DNA of 64,000 nt. Origin: Clostridium sporogenes (GTDB lineage Bacteria > Bacillota > Clostridia > Clostridiales > Clostridiaceae). Shown here in pieces: positions 1 through 8,564 of this stretch; position 1 is the first letter of the stretch, and every line of letters starts with the position of its first letter. A model generated the notes under the pieces. The model saw nothing but the letters and a program-made list of their open reading frames with translations. It ran no database searches and was not told the DNA's origin. The stretch spans positions 868,001 through 932,000 of the forward strand of contig NZ_CP011663.1 in the NCBI RefSeq assembly GCF_001020205.1, given 5' to 3'. The position numbers and the translations under genes were made by a program.

Positions 1-2
1 TG

Positions 3-548
3 TTCTTTAGAGATGAAGTGGAAGAGAAGACAGATAATGCTTTTGAAACATTACGTTTATTGGCCAATGAAGAAAAAGTTACGGCGGGGCGTATTGCTGA
101 ATACTTAGATATCAAACCATCTAGTGTAACTCAGATTATTAAAAAACTCGAGGACGTAGGAACGGCTGAACGTGTAAAGTCTGAAGAAGATGCTAGGGTT
201 ACTTATGTATTGATAACTGATAAAGGACGAGAAAGTTTAAAAGATAGAGGGGATATTTCAGAAAACCTTAAAGTTAAGTTATTTAAAGGTTTTGAAGAAT
301 ATGAACTTGAAAAGTTAGATGATTATTTAATTCGTATGTTAGAAAACATTTCAAGTGAAGATTTTCAAAAAAAATTAAATGAAATTTTCAGTGATGATAA
401 AATGTGGCAGCGATTTGGTAAAATGTCAGCACACTTCGGACGTGCTCGCCAACATATTATTCGTGAACATATGTTAAATCACAGTGACTTTGGTGGCTTT
501 AGAGGTTTCGGCGATCACGGAAGATTTGGAGAAAGGAGACATAAATAA
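3..548 (+). CDS. MarR-family transcriptional regulator (5' end outside window)
   Basis: The reading frame is open to the left edge of the window, with residues FFRDEVEEKTDNAF before the first possible internal GTG start at 18, so the true start is probably upstream and this is a partial gene. The visible part has a winged helix typical of MarR: a recognition-helix stretch (KPSSVTQIIKKLE) followed by a wing (RVKSEEDARVTYVLITDKG). The C-terminal tail is rich in His, Gly, Phe and Arg. Its stop overlaps the ATG of the next gene by one base (TAATG), so the two are translationally coupled, and the usual role would be ligand-relieved repression of the exporter operon. Arginine is often written CGT here, unlike the AGA-dominated neighbours, which suggests transfer from another Firmicute. 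Confidence 0.85.
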   Translation, partial: FFRDEVEEKTDNAFETLRLLANEEKVTAGRIAEYLDIKPSSVTQIIKKLEDVGTAERVKSEEDARVTYVLITDKGRESLKDRGDISENLKVKLFKGFEEYELEKLDDYLIRMLENISSEDFQKKLNEIFSDDKMWQRFGKMSAHFGRARQHIIREHMLNHSDFGGFRGFGDHGRFGERRHK

Positions 549-2332
549 TGGGTGGAGACAGACATGATAATAATTCAGTACGTAAAGATGGAACCAAATT
601 TTCATTTAGACAATTTACCAAATTAATTACAACAACAAAACCTAAATATTATCTTTTGGTTATTGGGGTAATCTTCTTGATTATATCATCTAGTGTTCAA
701 ATTTATGTTCCAAAATTAGCAGCATCTTTAGTAAACAATTTTTCTAAAGGAATGGATTATTCACTATTATTAAAAGTTGTTTTGTTATTTATTGCTTCTG
801 CAATTGTTTCAGCAATTGGTGGAACTATACTAGGGGTTTTTGGTGAAAATGTCATTCAGAATTTAAGAAAAACATTATGGATAAAACTAACTACACTAAA
901 AGTAAAATATTTTGATACAGTGAAAGCTGGTGAAATATCAAGCCGTTTGGTAAATGATACTATGCAAGTAAAACAACTACTTGCTGCTACTTTTCCACAA
1001 ACCTTAGCCAGTGTAATACTTGTTATTGGATCAGTATATATGATGATTAAAATGGATTGGCATATGTGTGTGGCTATGTTAGTTGCAGTACCAATTGTCA
1101 TAATTGTAATGATCCCAATTATGACATTTGGAACAAAAGTTGCTCATACTAGACAAGATGCACTTGCACAGTTTAATGGAATTGTTAGTGAAACATTAAG
1201 TGAAATTAGACTAGTAAAAATATCTAATGCAGAAAAACAAGCACAAACAGGTGCAAATAATAAAGTAGATAAATTGTTTAAAGTAGGAAAGAAAGAAGCA
1301 ATCTTTGATGCAACAATGCAACCATTTATGATGATGATATTTATGAGTATGGTTTTTGGTCTACTCGCTTATGGTATGCATCGAATTGCTATAGGCGCAA
1401 TGGCAATAGGGACATTAATGAGCTTTTTAATGTATTTATTTAATTTAATTGGAGCAATGCCTAGTATTGCAACCTTGTTCTCAGAAATGGCTAAAGCTGC
1501 TGGTTCAACAAAGCGTGTACAAGAATTGCTTAGCGAAGAACCAGAAGACTTTGAAAATGGTAATGAAGTTGATTTGTCTAATAAGGAACTTAGGGTGGAA
1601 AATATCAATTTCTCCTATGAAAAAGATGAACCAATCTTGACTAATATATCCTTTGAAGCAAAACCAAATCAAATTGTTGCTTTTGCAGGTCCATCAGGTG
1701 GTGGGAAGTCAACAATTTTTAGTTTACTTGAAAGATTTTATGAACCTAGCAAGGGAAGGATTAAATTTGATGATATAGAAATAACAGATATTAAATTAAC
1801 AGATTATCGTAGACAAATTGGATTTGTTTCTCAAGATAGTGCAATTATGGCTGGAACCATTCGTGACAATTTAACTTATGGTCTTGATAAACAATTTAAA
1901 GATGAAGAACTTTGGAATGTATTAGAACTTGCCTATGCACGAAAATTTGTAGAAGATATGCCAAATGCTCTTGATACAGAAGTTGGTGAACGTGGAGTGA
2001 AAATTTCTGGTGGTCAACGTCAACGTATTGCAATTGCTCGTGCCTTCTTACGTAATCCAAAAATTTTGATGTTGGATGAAGCAACAGCAAGCCTTGATAG
2101 TGAATCAGAAATGATGGTGCAAAAGGCACTCTCTAACTTAATGAAAGGTCGTACAACACTTGTTATTGCCCATAGATTAGCTACTATTGTGGATAGTGAT
2201 AAAATCTATTTCATTGAAAAAGGTAAGGTAACAGGTAGTGGAACCCATGAAGAACTTGTAAAAAGCCACGAAACTTATGCAAAATATGTTAGTGAACAGT
2301 TCCGAGTTGATACGTCCATACTTACAGCTTAG
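548..2332 (+). CDS. ABC multidrug-type exporter, fused membrane and ATPase domains (BmrA/LmrA type)
   Basis: A 594-residue half-transporter. The N-terminal half carries about six hydrophobic segments (roughly residues 35-320, ABC_membrane fold). The C-terminal half is the nucleotide-binding domain, with Walker A GPSGGGKST, signature SGGQRQRIAIAR, Walker B ILMLDEATAS and the switch His in VIAHRLAT. Such proteins act as homodimers in the cytoplasmic membrane and export hydrophobic drugs or lipids; the actual substrate cannot be read from sequence. It overlaps the upstream MarR gene by one base, so the pair is an operon. Codon choice (many CGT, CAA-CGT runs) differs from the rest of the window and matches the MarR gene, so the operon was probably acquired as a unit. 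A terminator follows at about 2508. Confidence 0.92.
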   Translation: MGGDRHDNNSVRKDGTKFSFRQFTKLITTTKPKYYLLVIGVIFLIISSSVQIYVPKLAASLVNNFSKGMDYSLLLKVVLLFIASAIVSAIGGTILGVFGENVIQNLRKTLWIKLTTLKVKYFDTVKAGEISSRLVNDTMQVKQLLAATFPQTLASVILVIGSVYMMIKMDWHMCVAMLVAVPIVIIVMIPIMTFGTKVAHTRQDALAQFNGIVSETLSEIRLVKISNAEKQAQTGANNKVDKLFKVGKKEAIFDATMQPFMMMIFMSMVFGLLAYGMHRIAIGAMAIGTLMSFLMYLFNLIGAMPSIATLFSEMAKAAGSTKRVQELLSEEPEDFENGNEVDLSNKELRVENINFSYEKDEPILTNISFEAKPNQIVAFAGPSGGGKSTIFSLLERFYEPSKGRIKFDDIEITDIKLTDYRRQIGFVSQDSAIMAGTIRDNLTYGLDKQFKDEELWNVLELAYARKFVEDMPNALDTEVGERGVKISGGQRQRIAIARAFLRNPKILMLDEATASLDSESEMMVQKALSNLMKGRTTLVIAHRLATIVDSDKIYFIEKGKVTGSGTHEELVKSHETYAKYVSEQFRVDTSILTA

Positions 2333-2507
2333 TAAATTAAATTTATTACAATTACGTGTAGGTACCTAAATTAATGGTGAATGTTTGGTAGAGTAGCTAA
2401 TGTCAAAAGCTATAGGAGAAAATAATAAAGAACAGATAATAAAAAATATGGGTTAGATAATGAAATGCTTGATTTAGCATTAACTAAACTTAATATGATT
2501 TTAGTAT
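2333..2507. other. Spacer after ABC exporter, no recognised gene
   Basis: Short out-of-frame coding-like pieces occur (for example a stretch reading LDNEMLDLALTKLNMILV just before the terminator), but there is no start or intact frame. It may be the remnant of a small gene. Confidence 0.3.
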
Positions 2508-2536
2508 AAGTGATGGAATTATCCATCACTTTTTTA
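2508..2536 (+). terminator. Rho-independent terminator
   Basis: AAGTGATGG / CCATCACTT stem with a six-base loop, followed by a run of T. It ends the MarR-ABC operon and the small remnant behind it. Confidence 0.8.
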
Positions 2537-2734
2537 TTTTATTAGCATATTTCTAGGAGCTGCGCTTTAAATAAATATGTAAATAAAATACTAAAAAAGA
2601 AAAAATTAAGTATATAATTATTGATGGTTTAACAATTAATGGTATAATATATATAAAAAACCAATATTATAAGTTTTAAATTAAGAATAAAACTTATTAC
2701 TTAAAACAAAGTTTAAAAACTACTTTGTACTTGT

Positions 2735-2970
2735 TTTATCCGATGACTACCCGCTCTAATACTTCATCGCACTCTGTGAAAGCGATTCACATCAAATCGA
2801 AGATTTGGACTCTCTGCTTTTCTTCAAAGTGGGAGTAAAGAGCGGATACGTCCCTGGATAACGATTTCCCCTAAAGGATAACGACTTCTAAGGAGTAGAA
2901 CTCCTAAGAATTCTGTTAATAAGCTTCAGATGGGGTAGAAACTCCCTCTGAAGCCAAGAACTCTGTTTAT
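2735..2970 (+). repeat. Family A structured repeat, copy 1 (long form)
   Basis: Begins TTTATCCGATGACTACCCGC and ends GAACTCTGTTTAT; both ends read TTTAT. It shares long blocks with 44662-44796 and, in reverse, with 48233-48367. Inside are inverted repeats: CCGCTCT...AGAGCGG around a TGGGAGT arm, and GCTTCAGA...TCTGAAGC. This copy is about 100 bp longer than the others because of extra sequence inside the first hairpin and a duplicated GGATAACGA segment. It lies directly upstream of the bacimethrin cluster, so it will be part of, or just ahead of, that leader. No TPP-riboswitch core was seen here. Confidence 0.7.
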
Positions 2971-3036
2971 AGTATCTAAAATCTGGATATAGGAGGAAGC
3001 TGTGTAAAATTTATATTATTAAAGCGAGGTATTATT

Positions 3037-3498
3037 ATGAATAAAAGAGTATTTTTAGCTGCTCCTTTTAAAGGGGCGATTAAGGAAAAGCTGTCGATTA
3101 TGAAAGAACAAGAAAAGAAGAGAATAGAAAATCTTATTTTATTTTTAGAAGAAAAGGGATGGAAAGTAGATAATGCACATAGGAGAGAAGAGTGGGGAGC
3201 TAATTTTATGTCTCCAGATCAGTGCACAAAATTAGATTATGATGCAATAAAAGAATGTGATTTATTTATAGCTTTTCCAGGGGTACCTGTTTCTCCAGGC
3301 ACTCATATTGAAATTGGATGGGCTTCAGCAATGGGGAAAGAAATAATTTTGCTTCTAGCTGAAAAAGAAGAAAATTATGCTTATTTAATCAGGGGATTAC
3401 ATACTGTAAGTAACGTACATTATATAATTTATAATGAGGAAAAAGAATATCTTCATAAATTAGATTCATATTTAGATGGTGAAAATAATGAAGTTTAA
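3037..3498 (+). CDS. Nucleoside 2-deoxyribosyltransferase-like N-glycosidase (bacimethrin pathway, MilB/BlsM type)
   Basis: A 153-residue protein of the nucleoside 2-deoxyribosyltransferase fold: N-terminal RVFLAAPF strand, D-x-x-x-x-C-D-L-F-I-A-F segment, and SPGTHIEIGWA where Glu92 is the family's catalytic nucleophile. In mildiomycin and blasticidin clusters, homologues hydrolyse (hydroxymethyl)CMP to the free base. Here the adjacent hydroxymethylase homologue implies the substrate 5-hydroxymethyl-CMP and product 5-hydroxymethylcytosine. The ATG at 3037 is preceded by GCGAGGT. The 3' end overlaps the next gene, so they are translated together. The role is inferred from family and neighbourhood; the closest match I know is the bacimethrin cluster of C. 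botulinum. Confidence 0.85.
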   Translation: MNKRVFLAAPFKGAIKEKLSIMKEQEKKRIENLILFLEEKGWKVDNAHRREEWGANFMSPDQCTKLDYDAIKECDLFIAFPGVPVSPGTHIEIGWASAMGKEIILLLAEKEENYAYLIRGLHTVSNVHYIIYNEEKEYLHKLDSYLDGENNEV

Positions 3499-4462
3499 AA
3501 ATTTTCATGAAGCTTATCTAAAAAATTTAAATGATGTATATTATAACCCTGAGTTTATAAATCAACCAAGAGGAAATGTAAGTAAAGAAAAGTTAAATTA
3601 TTTTATGATACTAGAAAATCCACGAGAAAGAATTTGTTACACAAAATCAAGGAAAACTAATATTGTTTTTAATTTTGCAGAAGCATTATGGTATTTATCA
3701 GGATCTAATGATTTAAACTATATTTCTTATTATGCAAGTAATATGAAGAAATATTCTATGGATGGTAAAACTCTTACAGGAACTGCATATGGTCCAAAGA
3801 TATTTTCCTATGGACATAATAGCGTTAATCAGTGGCATAGGATAATTGAATTGTTTAAAGAAGATCCAGATACCAAAAGAGGATTTATTGAAATTTTTGA
3901 TGCAAATGAAGATTTATCATTAAAGAATATAGACGTTTCTTGTACCATAGGATTTCAATTTTTCATTAGAGAACATGAATTATATATGACAACTTTTATG
4001 AGAGCAAACGATGCTTATCGAGGAATTATAAGTGATGTTTTTTCATTTACTTTTATTCAAGAGTTTTTAGCCACTGAATTAAATTTAGATATAGGACAAT
4101 ACAGTCATAATGTAGCAACAACACATATATATGAACCAGATTTTAAATTAGCTGAAAAAGTATTATGCGAAAGCAAAAGTGCTAAAAAGGAGATCTATTT
4201 TCCTAGAATGCCTAAAAAGGATAATTGGGAAGATTTAAAAATAGTTCTTCAATATGAAAAAGAACTAAGAAAACAGACAGTTCATTTAACAAAGAAAGAT
4301 ATTGATAAATTAGAGATAGATGAATATTGGAAGCAAATCATTTATTTATTTGTACTTTACCAAGAAATATATTATGGTGAAAATTTGGATTATGAAATAT
4401 ATGAAAGCCTAGAACCAATTTATAAGTATTTGTTTTGTAATAAGTGGAACCAGTATTTTTAG
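3488..4462 (+). CDS. Thymidylate synthase homologue acting as CMP/dCMP 5-hydroxymethylase (bacimethrin pathway)
   Basis: A thymidylate synthase fold of about 324 residues. The catalytic Cys is in DVSCTIGFQFF (residue 152 from the ATG at 3488). Counting from it with E. coli ThyA spacing gives Arg at +20, Asp at +33, His at +61 and Tyr at +63, all conserved. At +31, where ThyA has the dUMP-binding Asn177 (GLPFNIASY), this protein has Asp (GIISDVFSF). Asn-to-Asp at this site is the known switch to cytosine nucleotides in dCMP hydroxymethylase and MilA, so the expected reaction is methylene-THF-dependent hydroxymethylation of CMP. An in-frame ATG at 3476 exists; 3488 is preferred because GGTGA sits just ahead of it, but the choice is not certain. 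Confidence 0.85.
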   Translation: MKFKNFHEAYLKNLNDVYYNPEFINQPRGNVSKEKLNYFMILENPRERICYTKSRKTNIVFNFAEALWYLSGSNDLNYISYYASNMKKYSMDGKTLTGTAYGPKIFSYGHNSVNQWHRIIELFKEDPDTKRGFIEIFDANEDLSLKNIDVSCTIGFQFFIREHELYMTTFMRANDAYRGIISDVFSFTFIQEFLATELNLDIGQYSHNVATTHIYEPDFKLAEKVLCESKSAKKEIYFPRMPKKDNWEDLKIVLQYEKELRKQTVHLTKKDIDKLEIDEYWKQIIYLFVLYQEIYYGENLDYEIYESLEPIYKYLFCNKWNQYF

Positions 4463-4473
4463 GAGGGGATATT

Positions 4474-5232
4474 TTGGGTACATGCTGGAAGGACGAAGAT
4501 GTTTCAAAAAAGTTTAATTTGTATAATGATATGCTAGAAAATATTTTGGGATTTAATTATATTTTTAAAAATTTAAAATCAAATAAATCTATTAAAAAAG
4601 TTTTAGATTTCGGATGTGGACCAGGGAAAGTAGCAGAACGAATGGCAAAAATAAAACCTGAATCACAAATTATTGCAGTAGACCAATCAAAAAATATGCT
4701 TGAAATTGCAAAGAAAGAACATAATAAAGAAAATATAACTTACCAATTAATTGAACAAGACCAATTAAAAGGAGTAGAAAACAACTCTATAGATTGTGTA
4801 GTTCTTTGTTTTGTAATAATTAATAATTCAGATAAAGATAGAATTAAAATGATTTTCCAGGAAATTTTTAGAGTTCTAAAAAAGGGTGGAAAATTTTTTA
4901 TTCTTGATTCTAATCCCAATGCTGCTGGAGTAGAATTTTCAACTTTTGCAAATGGAAAAAGTGGACAAACCTATCAGTTAGGAGATCATAAAAAACAGTT
5001 TTTGAAAATCCCTAATAATGAAGTGCTGATTTTAGAGGATTATTATTGGTCAACAGATTTTTATATTAATAATCTGGAAGCAGTAGGATTTGAAAATTAT
5101 AAAATTGTAGAACCAACTATAGAGAAAATAAACAAACATGAATTGAATGCAATTGAAAAAACATATGAAATTAAAGATTGGGGGAGTGAAAAGAATAAAC
5201 CACCCTTTATTATATTTGATGTAGAAAAATAA
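4474..5232 (+). CDS. SAM-dependent methyltransferase, probable O-methylation step of bacimethrin synthesis
   Basis: A class I methyltransferase of about 252 residues. Motif I is VLDFGCGPGK (residues 43-52), followed by an acidic strand IIAVDQS and a later VVLCFVI segment. The frame is open from a GTG at 4444, but a strong ribosome site AGGAGGGG at 4461-4468 lies seven bases before a TTG at 4474, overlapping the end of the previous gene, so TTG is chosen. In the bacimethrin pathway the last step is methylation of 5-hydroxymethylcytosine at O2 to give 4-amino-5-hydroxymethyl-2-methoxypyrimidine. Position between the hydroxymethylase and thiaminase makes this the obvious enzyme, but the substrate is inferred from context. 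Confidence 0.8.
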   Translation: MGTCWKDEDVSKKFNLYNDMLENILGFNYIFKNLKSNKSIKKVLDFGCGPGKVAERMAKIKPESQIIAVDQSKNMLEIAKKEHNKENITYQLIEQDQLKGVENNSIDCVVLCFVIINNSDKDRIKMIFQEIFRVLKKGGKFFILDSNPNAAGVEFSTFANGKSGQTYQLGDHKKQFLKIPNNEVLILEDYYWSTDFYINNLEAVGFENYKIVEPTIEKINKHELNAIEKTYEIKDWGSEKNKPPFIIFDVEK

Positions 5233-5277
5233 GCAAATTTAGAGAGGAATTACATGTATAATGAAAGGAGTAAACCC

Positions 5278-6492
5278 ATGAAATTGAAAAATTTATTTAA
5301 AAGAAGTTTATCTTTTTTATTTTCATTTATAATGATTTTTGCATTGGTTTCAGGCTTAAATGTACAGGCTTTTTCAGGTGATGAACCCAAACAAACTCTT
5401 AATGTAGCTTTATATGAATATGTTCCTGATCCTATACGTTTTAAAAAAGCGGTTGAAACTGAGTGGAATAAGAAAGAACCTAATATAAAACTTAATTTTG
5501 TAGATTGGGATTGTTATAGTGAGGATCCACCAAAGGATTTGGATGTATTTGTTTTTGATGCAATTTATTTATCTCATTTCGTAAAGGAAGGATATCTATC
5601 CCAAATCCCACAAGGGAGCATAAAAAATAAAGAAGATATTCTACCTTTCGCAATGGAAGGTTGTACTATAGAAGGTTCAACTTATGCAATACCTCAAATC
5701 ATATGTACGAATCTCTTATTTAGTAGAAAAGGAGATTATGACATACAAAAAGTAAATTCTGTGTATGATTTAAATGATAAGTTAGGAAAGAACACATCAG
5801 AAGATATTATTCCTCCTAATAATAAAGGACTATTAATAGATATGTCTGGAGGAACTAGTAAAGCTTGTATGTATCTAGATTCATTAATTGATACAACACA
5901 AGAGTATACAGAATTTAATTCATTACCTAATTTAAATGAATTAAATGAAGATGCCATTGATAGCTTAGGATTATTACAATCAATGGCTGGAAAAAATCAA
6001 GCTAATTACTGGCCGGAAAATAATGATTCATACATTAGGGCTAAATGGTTTATTAATGGAAAAGGAAGGGCTTATATAGGTTATACTGAAGCAATGTCTC
6101 AAATGAAAGAATTTGCAAATGATATTGATTTTAAGACAATTTCTTTATCAAAAAATTCTAATATTCCTATTTTTTATGGAGATGTGGTTGGAGTAAATTC
6201 TTCTATAACAGATTCATATAAAAAAGAAAAAGCAATTGAACTTGCAAACATTATCACAGACAAAAACACTATGGTTAAGGCAGTTTCTCCTGATGAAAAT
6301 AATGAATATCCTCAATATTTATTGCCTGCTAGAAGAAGTGTATATCATAATTTAGAAAATAAGTATCCTATTTATGGTAAATTATATAAAATAGCGGATA
6401 ATCCTAATAATAGACTGTTTAGGACTGGACCTGAAATACGTATATGGTTAAAAGAAGCCAAAAAGATTATTACTGAATATTTACAACAGTGA
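5278..6492 (+). CDS. bcmE: Thiaminase I, secreted
   Basis: A 404-residue protein with an N-terminal signal peptide (KRS then a hydrophobic run ending near VQA) and a periplasmic-binding-protein-like fold. Thiaminase I displaces the thiazole of thiamine with another nucleophile. Counting from the ATG at 5278 puts the nucleophile Cys (PQIICTNLLF) at 143, the number used for the C. botulinum enzyme, and the GYTEAM Glu at 271. The spacing of 128 residues equals that of Cys113/Glu241 in the Bacillus enzyme. The ATG at 5278 has AAAGGAG seven bases upstream, better than the longer in-frame ATG at 5254. In the cluster it is thought to degrade thiamine or exchange pyrimidines, which helps bacimethrin act as an antivitamin. 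Confidence 0.93.
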   Translation: MKLKNLFKRSLSFLFSFIMIFALVSGLNVQAFSGDEPKQTLNVALYEYVPDPIRFKKAVETEWNKKEPNIKLNFVDWDCYSEDPPKDLDVFVFDAIYLSHFVKEGYLSQIPQGSIKNKEDILPFAMEGCTIEGSTYAIPQIICTNLLFSRKGDYDIQKVNSVYDLNDKLGKNTSEDIIPPNNKGLLIDMSGGTSKACMYLDSLIDTTQEYTEFNSLPNLNELNEDAIDSLGLLQSMAGKNQANYWPENNDSYIRAKWFINGKGRAYIGYTEAMSQMKEFANDIDFKTISLSKNSNIPIFYGDVVGVNSSITDSYKKEKAIELANIITDKNTMVKAVSPDENNEYPQYLLPARRSVYHNLENKYPIYGKLYKIADNPNNRLFRTGPEIRIWLKEAKKIITEYLQQ

Positions 6493-6521
6493 TATAATAA
6501 ATAATAATTATTTAAATTAAA

Positions 6522-6602
6522 GAGGGTGTTAAAAAAATAGATTGGATTTTAAGACTTCAAATAGAAAAATTAGATCTATTTTGGTATACACCCTTTTTTT
6601 AT
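6522..6602 (+). terminator. Palindromic terminator, possibly a deleted family B repeat
   Basis: AGGGTGT...AAAATAGAT on the left and ATCTATTTTGG...ACACCC on the right, followed by seven T. It can terminate the thiaminase transcript. The arms resemble the terminal inverted repeats of family B copies (for example the GGGTGTC end at 21264), so it may be an internally deleted B element recruited as a terminator. Confidence 0.55.
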
Positions 6603-6620
6603 AGAGGGGGAGAAGATTCT

Positions 6621-7436
6621 ATGAAAAAAGTACTTAGTATTGCAGGTTCTGATTGTAGTGGAGGAGCAGGGATACAGGCAGATTTAAAGACTTTTTCTGC
6701 TCATGGGGTTTTTGGAATGAGTGTTATTGTATCTGTAGTTGCAGAAAATACTAGTAGAGTAATTAATATTCAAGATGTTACACCTGATATGATCAAAAGT
6801 CAGATCGATGCAGTTTATGAGGATATTGGTACAGATGCAGTAAAAATAGGAATGCTATCTACGCCAGAGTGTATGGAAGCAGTATCTGAAAAATTGCAAG
6901 AATATAAACCGAAAAATGTTGTAATAGATCCAGTTATGTATGCAAAAAATGGATGCCCTTTAATGGATCCTAATTCTGTATCTACACTAATTAAATCTAT
7001 TATTCATCATGCAGATATTTTGACTCCAAATATACCAGAGGCAGAGCGAATTGCAGAGTGCAAAATAGAAACTATAGAAGACATGGAGAAAGCTGCTGGT
7101 ATTATTGAAGGCATGGGCTGTAGAAGTGTTTTGATAAAAGGTGGACATTATATTGGAGATGCCGTAGATATATTATATGATGGAAAAAAATTTTATCATT
7201 ATAAAACTCAGCGAATTAATACAAAAAATACTCATGGAACAGGTTGCACATTATCCTCTGCAATTGCTTCTAATTTAGCATTGGGATTTGGAATAGATGA
7301 AGCCGTAAAAAGAGCTAAAAATTATATAACTATGGCAATTGAACATTCATTAGAAATTGGTAAGGGAAACGGACCAACCAATCATTTTTATCAAGTTTAT
7401 TTAAATGGACTACAAGGAATGGAATTGGATAACTAG
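6621..7436 (+). CDS. thiD: Hydroxymethylpyrimidine/phosphomethylpyrimidine kinase
   Basis: A 271-residue ribokinase-fold kinase with the ThiD signature near the N-terminus (SIAGSDCSGGAGIQADLKT), a LTPNIPEA segment and the anion-hole/catalytic motif NTHGTGCTLSSA near residue 205. ThiD phosphorylates HMP twice to HMP-PP for thiamine synthesis and is the enzyme that activates bacimethrin on its way to methoxythiamine. It follows the thiaminase after a palindromic terminator-like element and has its own GAGGGGGAG ribosome site, so it may be co-transcribed only partly. Whether it is a dedicated cluster kinase or the housekeeping one cannot be decided without the rest of the genome. Confidence 0.93.
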   Translation: MKKVLSIAGSDCSGGAGIQADLKTFSAHGVFGMSVIVSVVAENTSRVINIQDVTPDMIKSQIDAVYEDIGTDAVKIGMLSTPECMEAVSEKLQEYKPKNVVIDPVMYAKNGCPLMDPNSVSTLIKSIIHHADILTPNIPEAERIAECKIETIEDMEKAAGIIEGMGCRSVLIKGGHYIGDAVDILYDGKKFYHYKTQRINTKNTHGTGCTLSSAIASNLALGFGIDEAVKRAKNYITMAIEHSLEIGKGNGPTNHFYQVYLNGLQGMELDN

Positions 7437-7638
7437 ACAAAATGTATTCAATAATTTAAACTAAAGTTTTTTGTTATGCAATCAATATTTTGAAACTAGT
7501 GGATTTTAAAATAATAGAAAAGTATAAGAAATAATATTTAAAAACTCTTGAAAAATTTGCACATCTTTTTTTATTTTTATGATACAATTATGTTCTGTAT
7601 AAAAATATTTACTAAAATTAATACGGAGGATAAACAAA

Positions 7639-7869
7639 ATGAGAAAGGTGTACAAAAACCCAAAGGAATTAGCTACATGTTTAAAGGATTTAGTAGATTT
7701 ATATTTAGATGATCTTATGACTTATGAAAAGTTAGAAGAAAAAGTTTCTAAAATAGTCGAGGCTAACAAAAATAGTATATATAAGAACGAAGTTATGAAT
7801 ACTAAATTAGCTAATGTACTAGGGGATTTGAGAATAGATGTTATAAACAAAATAGTAAAAGATAAATAA
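7639..7869 (+). CDS. Small conserved clostridial protein (TIGR04540-like)
   Basis: A 76-residue charged, mostly helical protein with no membrane segment, starting MRKVYKNPKELATCLKDLV. It has a good ribosome site (CGGAGG) eight bases before the ATG and a strong terminator just after it, so it is a genuine monocistronic gene. I believe it belongs to the uncharacterised clostridial family TIGR04540 from memory of its sequence, but no function is known and no catalytic motif is visible. Confidence 0.7.
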   Translation: MRKVYKNPKELATCLKDLVDLYLDDLMTYEKLEEKVSKIVEANKNSIYKNEVMNTKLANVLGDLRIDVINKIVKDK

Positions 7870-7917
7870 ATTTTTCAAGTAATTACATAGAGCTAAAAAT
7901 ACAGTTTATTTTCTTTT

Positions 7918-7979
7918 ATAAAAAAATCTAGTGAAAATTTTAGGACTTATAAATCATAAAATTTCACTAGATTTTTTAT
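7918..7979 (+). terminator. Rho-independent terminator
   Basis: AAAATCTAGTGAAAATTTTA pairs with AAATTTCACTAGATTTTTTA around an 18-base loop. It separates the small protein gene from the convergent gene at 8100-8564 and could serve both strands. Confidence 0.75.
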
Positions 7980-8099
7980 TAAGTATTAACTTGTTTTTAT
8001 ATTTATAGCTAAGAAGTTTTAATTGACTTTTTAAAAATTACATAACTATTTATAAGACATTTTATCTATATAAAGTCCTAAGTAATTCATTAAATCATT

Positions 8100-8564
8100 T
8101 TAAAAAACCTTAAACAAACCAACAGCAGCAGTACCCATTATAATACCTGCTAGTAATACTCCAGCCATAACAGCTATAACAGTAGTTTTAAAATCCATAT
8201 CTAGAAAACTAGCTGCTAAAGTGCCTGTCCATGCTCCAGTTCCAGGAAGTGGTATCCCAACGAATAATAATAAACCAATAAATAAACCACCTTTACCTGC
8301 TTTTTCTTGCAACTTTTTACCTGCTTTTTCGCCCTTTGATAAACACCATGAGAAAAAGTTTCCAATAACAGGTTTATCAGCTCCCCATATAAGAACCTTT
8401 CTTGCAAATAGATATATGAAAGGTACAGGCAACATATTTCCTATAATTGCAACAATATAAGATTGAAGCAAAGGTAATTGAAAAGCCTGTGAATAGGGTA
8501 TAGCTCCACGTAATTCTATAATAGGAACCATGGACATAAAAAATACTATTGCATATTTCGTCAT
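8100..8564 (-). CDS. COG2426-type small multidrug export membrane protein
   Basis: A 154-residue integral membrane protein with about four hydrophobic segments. Features typical of the Sm_multidrug_ex family (PF06695) are VPIIELRGAIPYSQ near the N-terminus, GNMLPVPFIYLFARK, and GIPLPGTGAWTG. Despite the family name, the transported substrate is not established. It is transcribed alone on the minus strand, with AGGTGGAG ahead of the ATG. A weakly supported alternative reading frame on the opposite strand overlaps it and is a shadow. Confidence 0.85.
   Translation of the reverse strand: MTKYAIVFFMSMVPIIELRGAIPYSQAFQLPLLQSYIVAIIGNMLPVPFIYLFARKVLIWGADKPVIGNFFSWCLSKGEKAGKKLQEKAGKGGLFIGLLLFVGIPLPGTGAWTGTLAASFLDMDFKTTVIAVMAGVLLAGIIMGTAAVGLFKVF

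Noticed and set aside
2735..3036. TPP riboswitch ahead of the thiaminase/bacimethrin genes
   Set aside because: CCTGGATAACGA recalls riboswitch sequence, but CTGAGA and the ACCTGATCTGG block are absent and the same sequence is a dispersed repeat (family A).
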